From a virus, in IMG/VR virus record IMGVR_UViG_3300025873_000014, positions 1 to 36,774 of that record: a stretch of 36,774 bases of DNA; one strand, 5' to 3'. Shown here piece after piece: positions 29,301 through 34,783 of the stretch (positions are counted from its first letter, which is position 1; each line of letters opens with the position of its first letter). The position numbers and the translations under genes were made by a program. The notes under the pieces are model-generated. The model had not been told where the DNA came from. It saw nothing but the letters and a program-made list of their open reading frames with translations, and made no database searches.

Positions 29301-29368
29301 GCAAGCGAGAATATATCCTGGCTACCACCACCGCCCTGGATCATCCTCAGATACTCTTCGCTTGTCAA
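20375..29368 (-). CDS. Giant polyvalent virion-associated protein, 2,997 aa
   Basis: Probably a structural or ejected protein of the 'polyvalent protein' class. Visible parts: a Gly/Ala-rich segment resembling membrane-inserting helices (about 170-210); three short 'SSKKEAEE'-type repeats (about 640-830); a zincin motif HETIH (H1077, E1078, H1081) in RHETIHAFRKLG; three copies of REAAGLPxDPxRSRAS (1335, 1549, 1801); a possible toxin-like domain (VLVRTMNIPKEG, about 2000); and a C-terminal LPD38-like region (RSPDYLIANMLRD about 2470, PYMQLITATVPFLNS about 2632). Such proteins are often injected with the DNA. The start is TTG 29368, overlapping the previous stop (TTGA), with GGAG 8 nt upstream. 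Confidence 0.8.
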   Translation of the reverse strand: MTSEEYLRMIQGGGGSQDIFSLAGRRPRPAEPEQKRMVYLPDGSHVKVGPEVTDEEALARAREKYPEIFATDEDSGPIDAFVSSLDRTVSGLIPGARAAVAVASGDEEAYDEAQARLVRASREAHAIAPDLLSVGDIGEAYDKDGLLSAIGTGFEFGAEQIGSSMGRVTPSLVTGAAGALLGSVLGPPGAALGGTAGFWAGRSLTTMLAFMSEELERDYAEGLVDTEDVSLGKVLTAAAGQTALDNLGFLILGPALRIGSKPAQGAARSAFARVADKISRSSPLNRFVGTLVEEEVAEIGQQALERWQAGLAVSPADEEAAAEYAEIALATLFPSIGFAGMGEVGHKIQQKRSLLSDAEVEQNYKDYIRVQEAVRKSEERLTAETVEAEAATRDMDSRQSKFWLGRMSEIAGGLREQYRRIIYNDEKVTKRDVVQIAEDRNILWDNDPAFMSFSKRLTGSLELDSMNDDQLLSMYKRISAMPRQESASRLAYASPEEAVDLGAKLNKRKSKSVTTAGVRSALGLNDASLDDTTTDAIADGYIEKMVEMGLVKAETTSSGDVKYSLSGSSLPKGINESLYKKIIQDAIDSKDGAFPSLKEMGKKYGIHSLRAYDRLRTAAITRRDIEVRQGKEYVSPDRGDAGSYQLIVNGTLDPTRYSSKKEAEEARSSIYSSGLDAEQEGVSDARAMGNAFRSTNPMGVVEIIENPSRPIPEVVEGYRYSVTHKPGGRGGTAWVVRKAPVEGQAKGDFVKSFSSKKKAEEYVGRANGNTRVFDVVVDGVRIKRLSSRSEANKFKRDKEASVYKSNYDAVVKSLGEATSEPSRFPWRSDSIYGSQTIDRMAREKALKASKAYAKSMKVQSVGVDAGLLAPRKEVGWSLSESRTEEEGASGREKSSRMREVDFFDYTDDLAALDVMLQSGQITQSRYDKAKEILARKAEKRAIGSRDLIIHDRTGRESVKGRLGRRARPDDFEARALEAVPEPTLEDVSTPVRKPLPPPPNDQSNLVKAVTTKLRSVLKQVGLEDVRINLVEALQDETGALATFNDATQTIELAYTVGLQEISSEETLVNILLPFVRHETIHAFRKLGVIKPQEWKSLRKFALKRKISSARLKEMNDALIADGKKPLAEGSTYLDFAQSSYSEMGNRSAEISKLENALSEGAMTEEEFRAEMDREGSLKWIEDDYFEEAIAQLYQDVFTGEVKLAGQPKGLILRAANFLKSVFRALTGQGYKSADEIFHSLYGDQMATRIENGRSLDPWWARRSGEASEIRSKTLALRGELEKVTDKRRKQLLAMGKPEAEVDAILQRESGVMPTSTGVEAGLDAAGRERKARAAREAAGLPEDPERSRASMVGEGARGGVDPEDLIRVRLRELRNNGETAFDGKTFRMFGKNEVEVYTGAADPQIMSATDARSMIRKLSGMVDDDRIVTAPTNTIDAAIKRGSFDRRPNGEIRLAGGAAPTIEEINRQQESATENIRGREAQRAKLEELPDDAGVDDVRSLVGIDSRETTKREAIRNFDELIADSKQYFDDLELLKEWRDDAWEERSPREAAGLPEDPTRSRASMVGGQLISEGDAHAAAQTQRGVPEAVMDEITAGANRAGFPAVLGDLLEHVGDISNRAQQHKGIAIINVREKVNKVLRFGSERRMSLEDDIEDSRRFNAEFDLLPILEPELKRLDDAGSEVRKRAGFETRSDLWNAFRKKHPNLKDLISKEVERQRRSEISALSRYVDAHETHNVALTEMGKLGKDMAIHLGKGEYDALMQKARVLDGLVSEYERLESEGRRGEAEALRLRPAPISPREAAGLPRDPTRSRASTIGGTRELRESTSVVDSADRGLIRDQPFGDEVLDDSFTPISPGAVPEDGYASGALSVGDSSWFGINYDGVGQYSESGMPVVVLSGHHEDARLAPDGTELGERGFGAVHLDRHNEDIQNLTSSYKNWRELLVGFGREMRDFKNKERIGEIVSYPEQGAVSFIWSSPEFKKPVLVRTMNIPKEGLGDVAYVVSAYPVDTFANPVGGRRNITGHLHGKDASIESIKTFLKPELSPKLRDSERRRYATNSYEGRSPEQVRALESVGLPQSGSHGLRTIWDSFSASLASPTKDWSDILIASMLDRFKRIERYGKLARAKAEELGYEGMHDLFDVSAHAMALMSDKAAGYLATSLRDGVMTYKHGVPMIEGLKLVNSAPRREFDPVTGRTVEREMVTVEGMYEEGSEGGLFPILEALSAKRLIPELFLYMRALRGARLNHEGRSVPFDKDVIAEGMEAAKNNPEIVVAAQNIQNWNDGIIQLQIDAGIISEEMGDVYRRYSDYIPFYVELEGVRNETIEGILSRELGRPDAEMFMSAGIANQRQHMKYSGLGKDQAILDPIESIVRNARAAITGSLRNIASQRAIRDALMIDQATEISSGELGRLGINEKQSTVTIRVAGENKHYLLKDPIFHEAIVGGFQGHNPYFEFLGIPARLLRSLVTRSPDYLIANMLRDSLHVYILNGGEAEPIIDAAKTMASNVSKMTRGEANETYTHLQRMGAISGVEHAELTPERLTRRFAMDIGKGAGVGNILRKFWDATGELSSRSESATRENVYESAYIHALNKYREAGFDRLDDNGINIAERKAMGEAAYQAVEVLNFSRHGSNPYMQLITATVPFLNSRLQGLATAARSMRGDSITGRLNPQDVKTSMLLRATTVSSVSAMYAAMAILDTDREKLPDHVKDDYWLLPIPGMDYWFGVPIPFEAGVMYKLVPEAITNFIIGEMTDGRYGGTRADVGKSLWHGITSTLSFNPTPQAIRPVWEWFANKNMFTGNPIVPQWQENMPGAEQYSDNTTAQARLLGSATGLSPRKIDNTLRTIFGGVGIYTLQALDNGLRWMIPGMPTRPGARATDLPIVRRFVRDQYGGGLKTDFYEMRNAIDGMMLAIKQVQGTEPERAVEMISDNADLLSVRGAVNAIERNLSKIRNARSKDFRTNRLTKEREFMYDEMESRALSMVPELKRMIAGR
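23909..23968 (-). repeat. Boundary repeat 3 in the giant protein (residues 1801-1820)
   Basis: Encodes REAAGLPRDPTRSRASTIGG. It agrees with the copies at 24665-24724 and 25307-25366 over most of its length at both peptide and DNA level. Confidence 0.85.
24665..24724 (-). repeat. Boundary repeat 2 in the giant protein (residues 1549-1568)
   Basis: Encodes REAAGLPEDPTRSRASMVGG, following a predicted helical module and preceding another. Confidence 0.85.
25307..25366 (-). repeat. Boundary repeat 1 in the giant protein (residues 1335-1354)
   Basis: Encodes REAAGLPEDPERSRASMVGE, about 250 residues after the HETIH motif. Confidence 0.85.
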
Positions 29369-31167
29369 AGCTTCCGCTCCACACCGCTAGCACCATTCCC
29401 GCCGGACAAAAACTCCAGCGCTCTGACGTATGCCTTTTGCCACTGCGCATTGTAATCCTCACCCACATGATCCTTCATTTGGGCATTGGCCATGTCTGCC
29501 GCCATCTTCGTGTACGCACGGGACTCTTCAGCGTTGAACTTTTGAAAAGAGAACTTATCCATCGCAATCTGCCTAGCCTGCCTGGAGGTCGCAAGTTTCT
29601 CGTTTCTCTTTGACTCTTCCTGTGTAAACTCAAACCCGGAATACCATCTGTTGTGAGCATTTAACGCGTTATCCCTGGACAATTCATACTGCTTCTCACT
29701 GATACCCAATCTCCTGGATTCATTCTCGGACCTGAAGGCAGTTTGCCCCATCTCGAAGCGATCCCTGAGGCTCGCATTGGTGTCCAGGGTATCTTGCCTG
29801 GACGCCATCGCCCCCCGGTGGGCCTCAGATCGACGATCAGCGTTGCGACCCTGCTGGCGTTCAAGTCTCCCAAGCTCTTCCCTGAGTGCCTGATTCTTAA
29901 CCCTGGACTCTTGCATCCTGCCCTGCTGCATATACGGAAGGGCACCCCGGACCGAACGACCGACATCCTCAGGGAAGTTTCCACGCCCGCCCATCAAGCC
30001 AGCGCCGAGGGCCAGTATTGTATCAGACCTCCAGTCTGGACCCTTCGTGTCAGATATTCTCCCAGCAACTTCATCGATCTGCCCCTGAAGCGCATCACCC
30101 TGCCCCATTGCAGACATGGCTGTGTCGAATCGCTCTTGGTAGGGAGCAATATTTACAGGTGTGGGCGGAGTAGCTTGCTGATATTCACGATGGAAGGCCC
30201 CGAGACCTCCTGAATCCTTATAGGGCCTGGTTTTAACGTCCCTAGCAGGATCCGGCATGGCGGGATCGCCCCCGGGTGCCGTCACGGCGGGATCTGCCCC
30301 ATGCGCAGCAAAGAATTGCGCCTCCGGACTATTCCGACTACTCAATTGACCCATGACGGGTACCCGGCGATCCCGGGTCGGCACTTGACTTTCGGACCGG
30401 TTCGCCGCCATGGCTTGCAAAACGTAACCAGGAACATCATCCTTAGTCTCGTCCCATTTGCTACCGCCGGGCGGTCCCGTCATCAGCCTACCCACCGAAC
30501 CGACTGCCTCCCTGAGTACGTCAGGCCCGCGATAGTCCTCGCCCATGCGCCGTGGAGCTTTTTCTTCAGCGACCGCCAGGGCCATAGCCCTGGCGTTGGG
30601 GGAGGATGTAGGATCGTTCAATATCCGTATCGCCTCTTCGAGGGGCATCCCCACCTTGCCGCCATTATCGTACCCAGGGACCAAGCCACCCATATTCATA
30701 CCCATCTGGGGACCCTGCATACCCTGCAAGGATGCAAGGAACTGCATGGGATCTTCATTGGGTACACCGGGCTGTCCCCCGGGTGGCATCTGGGGTGGCA
30801 TTTGGCCCTGCATCTGGGGTGGCATTTGGGGTGGCATTTGGCCCTGCATCTGGGGTGGCATTTGGCCCTGGGGCGCACCACCAGACAGTGCCTCTTCGGC
30901 AATCGATGTTGGGGGAACTGGACCTCCGGGTTCCCTGAACCGGACATCGTTCCTCTTGGTTTTTTCCGCAAGGATGATATGACCAGGGGCCATCGGACCC
31001 TCAACGGGGACGGGACTATTCTGTACCGCTATCGCCCTCTGGAGTTCCTCGTCGATCCTCTCGTCCGGCCAACTCTTTATTTCCTCGATGAGCTGGGAAT
31101 CCGTGGGAGTATCTGCCCCGGGTGAACTCATTCCGGAACCTGCGCCCGGCATACCAAATCTAGCCAT
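29365..31167 (-). CDS. Phage virion-associated protein with Gln/Pro/Met repeats, 600 aa
   Basis: Probably an internal or tail-associated protein; no catalytic domain is seen. The N-terminus (residues 1-60) is Gly/Pro-rich then helical. Residues about 100-140 are a low-complexity run of QGQMPPQMPP units. MNMGGLVPGYDNGGKVG at about 155 is a motif recurring in phage structural genes. The C-terminal half is helical and Arg/Glu-rich, likely coiled coil. GAAGGTG sets the ATG. It is followed by the giant gene with a 4-nt overlap, so the two products may be made together. Confidence 0.7.
   Translation of the reverse strand: MARFGMPGAGSGMSSPGADTPTDSQLIEEIKSWPDERIDEELQRAIAVQNSPVPVEGPMAPGHIILAEKTKRNDVRFREPGGPVPPTSIAEEALSGGAPQGQMPPQMQGQMPPQMPPQMQGQMPPQMPPGGQPGVPNEDPMQFLASLQGMQGPQMGMNMGGLVPGYDNGGKVGMPLEEAIRILNDPTSSPNARAMALAVAEEKAPRRMGEDYRGPDVLREAVGSVGRLMTGPPGGSKWDETKDDVPGYVLQAMAANRSESQVPTRDRRVPVMGQLSSRNSPEAQFFAAHGADPAVTAPGGDPAMPDPARDVKTRPYKDSGGLGAFHREYQQATPPTPVNIAPYQERFDTAMSAMGQGDALQGQIDEVAGRISDTKGPDWRSDTILALGAGLMGGRGNFPEDVGRSVRGALPYMQQGRMQESRVKNQALREELGRLERQQGRNADRRSEAHRGAMASRQDTLDTNASLRDRFEMGQTAFRSENESRRLGISEKQYELSRDNALNAHNRWYSGFEFTQEESKRNEKLATSRQARQIAMDKFSFQKFNAEESRAYTKMAADMANAQMKDHVGEDYNAQWQKAYVRALEFLSGGNGASGVERKL
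30782..30870 (-). repeat. Short tandem coding repeats (QMPP units)
   Basis: Several imperfect copies of a 24-nt-scale unit (on the plus strand, CTGGGGTGGCATTTGGCCCT) encode alternating QGQMPPQ and MPPQM. Such repeats expand and contract readily. Confidence 0.8.
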
Positions 31168-31191
31168 TGCAACACCTTCTATTATTCATGA

Positions 31192-34100
31192 TCAGCCTCC
31201 GGCCTGGAAGAGATTCCCGAGCTGGCTACCCATTAGACCAAGGCCGAGGAGTTCGGAGACCGGCGAGGGTCCCGGCTGTGTCTGATACGTCTGCTGGGCG
31301 GCGGGTGCCCCAGACAGTAGACCCTGCAACCAGTTCAACTGGTCACCGGCCCAATTGGTTCTTCGCATGTAGTCTTCATAACTCATATCCAAGACAGATT
31401 GATCAAGCTCACGCCTGGATGCGCCAGCGCGCTCCATCTCCCTCAGGCGATTTAGCTGCCTGGCGTCGAACTGGGTGCCAAGGTCGGAGGCCATCCCGGC
31501 CTGCTGGGCATACATACCCGCCTGAGCGAGCGCATTCTCCATACTCCTTCCCTGTGCTTCGACACCCAGTGCAGCATCTTGGTACTTGGCCTGCTCGGCA
31601 AGCCTTTGGGCTTCAAGGGCAATCGGGGAATAAGCAGCCTCCGCCTGGACATTCATTGCGCCCTGTTGCTGCCTTGCCTGTTCGTACGCACTCCAGGCTG
31701 CCTGCGCGGCAGCCCTATCGGCCTGACCAGCCTGCGTGGATAGTTCAGATTCTCGCATCTTCAGCTCTTGAAGGAGTTGAGCGTCCTGGAATGACTGGCC
31801 CGCATTAAACTGGGAAATTCCCGCAGCGCCCTGGCCAGCACCTAGTCCAAACCTATTTTCCATCTCGTACTCTGCCTGCCGGGCAGCTTGATTTGCTATC
31901 GAGGCGTTCATACCCCCCTGGCCAGCGCCTAGTCCAAACCGGTTGAACATGTCAATCTGGGACTGGGAGGCAGCCTGGTTCGCCATCGACGCCCGGAGGC
32001 CCTGCTCGGAAGCAGCAATCCCGAAGCCTTGGCCGCTTTCCCATGCAGCCTGGGCGGCCTGCTGGTTTGCCATCTGCGCCCTGAGGGACGAATCTGTCCT
32101 CGCCAGTCTGTACTGTTCAAGCAGCGCCTGCTCGCCCTGTCGGGCTTGCTGGTTTGCCATCATGCTACGAAGATCAAGATCGCCCTTCGCAAGATTGTAC
32201 TGGTTGTACAATTCCTTCTCTGAGGGCCTCGCCTGCTGATTTGCCATTGCCGCACGGAGAGATTCCTGTCCCGCAGCTAGGCCGTACTGCTGCTCCATCC
32301 CGTGCTCCGCCTGGGCGGCCTGCTGGTTTGCCATCAAGGCCTGCAAGGCCTGCTCTCCGGAAGCCACACCAAACTGATTCATCAATTGGTATTCGGCCTG
32401 TCGGGCCGCTTGATCCGATATGCTTGCGCGAGAAGCCCCCTCGGCAGAAGACAATCCGAAGCGATTAAGCAGGTCATATTCACCCTGCTTCGCTTGCTGG
32501 TTTGCCATCGCCGCTTGCAACGCAAACTCTCCGGACGATACACCGAACTGATTCATCAATTGGTATTCGGCCTGTCGGGCTTGCTGGTCCGCAATGCTGG
32601 CGCGGGATGCCCCCTCGACACTAGACAATCCGAAGCGAGTAAATAAATCATACTCACTCTGCATCGCCTGCTGATTCGCCATCGCCGCACGGAGAGACTG
32701 TTCGGAGGAGGACAAGCTCATCCCCTCCCCTATCCTCGCCTCCTCTTGCGCTGCTTGCTGATTTGCTATCGCGGCCCGCATCGACTGGTCACCATAGGTG
32801 GACTTAAATCTTTCCTGAAGTTCCCTGGCTTGCAAATTGGCGGCCCGATCACCACCCCATGCCTGGATCCCTTGCTGAGACGCCCTGAAGTCAGACTCGT
32901 CCGACATCTGGGCAGCAGTAATGCTGGAACGCCTATCTCGCTCAAACTGCTCGGAGGCTATGCCCCAAGCCTTTTCAGTTTCACGCGACCTTAGGTCCGC
33001 CTTCGCCTTAACAAGCGCAGCATCTCTCTCTGCTTCGTAAATAGCTTCCCTGTAACCACCGCGAGACCCGCTGGCTACACCCTCAGCACTTTTGGCCAAA
33101 TCCTCTTCAGCAAACTGGGCCTCAAGATCCTCCTCTAACCGAGATATGTGCGCTTCCATTTCATCAGTGTACGGATCTATGTAGTTCCTTCGTATAAGAC
33201 TCGTAGTGGAAGATGGATCGTCGGGATCTCCCAAGGGCTTACTCACATCCCAAGATCCAAAATCTTGGTCAGGCGCAGTGTATTTCAAGTCATTCCAATC
33301 ACCTGGAGCAAGGGCACCCGCGTTAATTGTGCCAGGGTCACCGTACACACTGGATGCAGTCCCGAAATCCAACTCCCCGGGGCCGCCGTACCCACTGGAA
33401 ACATCGCCCCAGTCAGCCGCTCCGGGAGTAAATGCCCACAAAGCGTTTCCGGATGAAAGTGCACTCGGGGCACCGTAGACATTGGAAACATCGCCCCAGT
33501 CAGCCTCTCCCTGGCTTGTGAAATCCCATGCAGCGTTTCCCGAACCAAGAGCACTGGGTGCCGCATAAGCAGATGTAATGTCAGTAAAATCAAATGCACC
33601 CGGGGCACCGTAGGTATTGGACACATCGCCCCAGTTAAAGGCTGCTCCCGGGCCAGTGTAACCCGAAGAAGCATCCCCAAAAGCGGGAGAGTCTGGACCA
33701 TAATAATAAGACTCGACCGAATTCGGGGAATACGCACCAGGAGCACTATAAGATGGCGAAGATAGACGATCCGGGTTAAAACTCGCCAAATCACCCGGGG
33801 AGTAATCAAACGAAGCATCCCCAGAACCCAGTGCTCCGGGGGCAGCGTAACCCCAGGTGGCCGGGGACGTACCGTAAGTCTCGGGAGCAGAATACGTTGA
33901 GGAAACACTGGGAGCACCGTACGAGGCGGTCGGAACATAGCCGGAGCTGATGGCAGTCGGGGTAAAGCCACCGGGGCTATAGGAATCGGTCACAGCCGCT
34001 ATGCCACCAAGGGTAGTATTCATCGAGTTCCACGCATTCCACGCAGCAGCACTCTCGGGATCGCCACGCGTATACAGATCCTGCCTGCCCTGGAACGCGG

Positions 34101-34293
34101 CGCTTTGGAGCGGATCAAACCCGGCTATCCTGGGGATGGCCACACCCTCCGCAGTCTGGTAACTGGGGAACGGACGAGTCCTGGCTACCTCCGTACCCCA
34201 ACGCGCCAATTCCATGTGGGCAGGCTCAATCCATACCGGCATATCCGATGTATAATTAACACCCTGTGAGTAATTCGTTCCGCCTCCACCCAT
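31192..34293 (-). CDS. Repeat-rich virion-associated protein, 1,033 aa
   Basis: Likely a structural or ejected protein. The N-terminal region (1-100) contains PVWIEPAHMELARWGTEVAR, seen in phage genes of this neighbourhood. Residues about 120-345 are a low-complexity beta-type repeat with units such as WGDVSNTYGAPGAFDF. A charged helical stretch (about 375-505) follows. Residues 510-828 are eleven tandem 29-residue helical units. The C-terminus (about 835-1033) is Gln/Ala-rich and helical, ending in a Gly/Leu-rich tail. The start at 34293 has GGAG about 10 nt upstream. It precedes the 600-aa gene by 24 nt and has no recognised enzymatic domain. Confidence 0.75.
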   Translation of the reverse strand: MGGGGTNYSQGVNYTSDMPVWIEPAHMELARWGTEVARTRPFPSYQTAEGVAIPRIAGFDPLQSAAFQGRQDLYTRGDPESAAAWNAWNSMNTTLGGIAAVTDSYSPGGFTPTAISSGYVPTASYGAPSVSSTYSAPETYGTSPATWGYAAPGALGSGDASFDYSPGDLASFNPDRLSSPSYSAPGAYSPNSVESYYYGPDSPAFGDASSGYTGPGAAFNWGDVSNTYGAPGAFDFTDITSAYAAPSALGSGNAAWDFTSQGEADWGDVSNVYGAPSALSSGNALWAFTPGAADWGDVSSGYGGPGELDFGTASSVYGDPGTINAGALAPGDWNDLKYTAPDQDFGSWDVSKPLGDPDDPSSTTSLIRRNYIDPYTDEMEAHISRLEEDLEAQFAEEDLAKSAEGVASGSRGGYREAIYEAERDAALVKAKADLRSRETEKAWGIASEQFERDRRSSITAAQMSDESDFRASQQGIQAWGGDRAANLQARELQERFKSTYGDQSMRAAIANQQAAQEEARIGEGMSLSSSEQSLRAAMANQQAMQSEYDLFTRFGLSSVEGASRASIADQQARQAEYQLMNQFGVSSGEFALQAAMANQQAKQGEYDLLNRFGLSSAEGASRASISDQAARQAEYQLMNQFGVASGEQALQALMANQQAAQAEHGMEQQYGLAAGQESLRAAMANQQARPSEKELYNQYNLAKGDLDLRSMMANQQARQGEQALLEQYRLARTDSSLRAQMANQQAAQAAWESGQGFGIAASEQGLRASMANQAASQSQIDMFNRFGLGAGQGGMNASIANQAARQAEYEMENRFGLGAGQGAAGISQFNAGQSFQDAQLLQELKMRESELSTQAGQADRAAAQAAWSAYEQARQQQGAMNVQAEAAYSPIALEAQRLAEQAKYQDAALGVEAQGRSMENALAQAGMYAQQAGMASDLGTQFDARQLNRLREMERAGASRRELDQSVLDMSYEDYMRRTNWAGDQLNWLQGLLSGAPAAQQTYQTQPGPSPVSELLGLGLMGSQLGNLFQAGG
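31810..32766 (-). repeat. Eleven tandem 87-nt coding repeats
   Basis: Codes for eleven 29-residue units (residues 510-828 of the 1,033-aa protein) that begin A-N/D-Q-Q/A-A, carry Glu-Tyr or Gln-Glu at about position 9-10, and end L-R-A-x-M or S-R-A-S-I. Neighbouring units alternate in sequence (units 2 and 4 are alike, as are 3 and 5), suggesting growth by duplication of pairs. Confidence 0.9.
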
Positions 34294-34294
34294 A

Positions 34295-34783
34295 CTATAT
34301 CTCCAACTCTAAAACGATATAAGATTTCTCAAACCCGAGGGGAGAAAGAACCTTCTCCCACCCCTTACGGCCCGAAAGCTCTATACCTGAACATCCATGC
34401 TGCGAGGCCCAATCCTTGAGCCTGGAAATAATCATGGATCTATTATCATGCCAGTACGACTCGCTACCATCGGAGCCGCAAAAGGGAATATTCAACATCT
34501 TCTTGTCCGGATAATTCTGTATCGATGTAGTCAGGACAACCATCATGTCGTCATCACCCTTGTAAAGAACCCAGAGGACCTGAATACCCTTATCTATTTC
34601 GTCCCTAACTGATTCGGGAGTAAATCTTCCATTTGAGTAGGCACAAGCCCTCTCTATCATGGGCTCGGCTCTTTCCCAGCAAGCATCCACAAGGCTGGGA
34701 CTAATGGGAGTAAATTTCGCATCCGCGTTAGAAGGATCCTGAAATATCAAAATAGAATACTCATGCTGGTATCGCTGGACCAT
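34295..34783 (-). CDS. GNAT-like protein, 162 aa
   Basis: The helix CWERAEPMIERACAYSNGRF, strands VLWVLYKGDD and MMVVLTTSIQ, helix SRLKDWASQHGCSGIELSGR and closing GWEKVLSPLGFEKSYIVLEL follow the GNAT fold order. Similar short proteins lie among virion genes in many phages and their activity is unknown. The layout matches the protein at 17354-17785. The ATG at 34783 lies 23 nt inside the previous gene, and the next gene begins 1 nt after its stop. Confidence 0.6.
   Translation of the reverse strand: MVQRYQHEYSILIFQDPSNADAKFTPISPSLVDACWERAEPMIERACAYSNGRFTPESVRDEIDKGIQVLWVLYKGDDDMMVVLTTSIQNYPDKKMLNIPFCGSDGSESYWHDNRSMIISRLKDWASQHGCSGIELSGRKGWEKVLSPLGFEKSYIVLELEI

Noticed and set aside
30301-31125. 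274-codon plus-strand frame rich in His/Trp/Leu
   Set aside because: It is the reverse reading of the QMPP repeat region of the 600-residue protein.
30782-32766. CRISPR array
   Set aside because: The repeats lie in frame inside two genes and vary in the way of protein repeats; no unique spacers are present.
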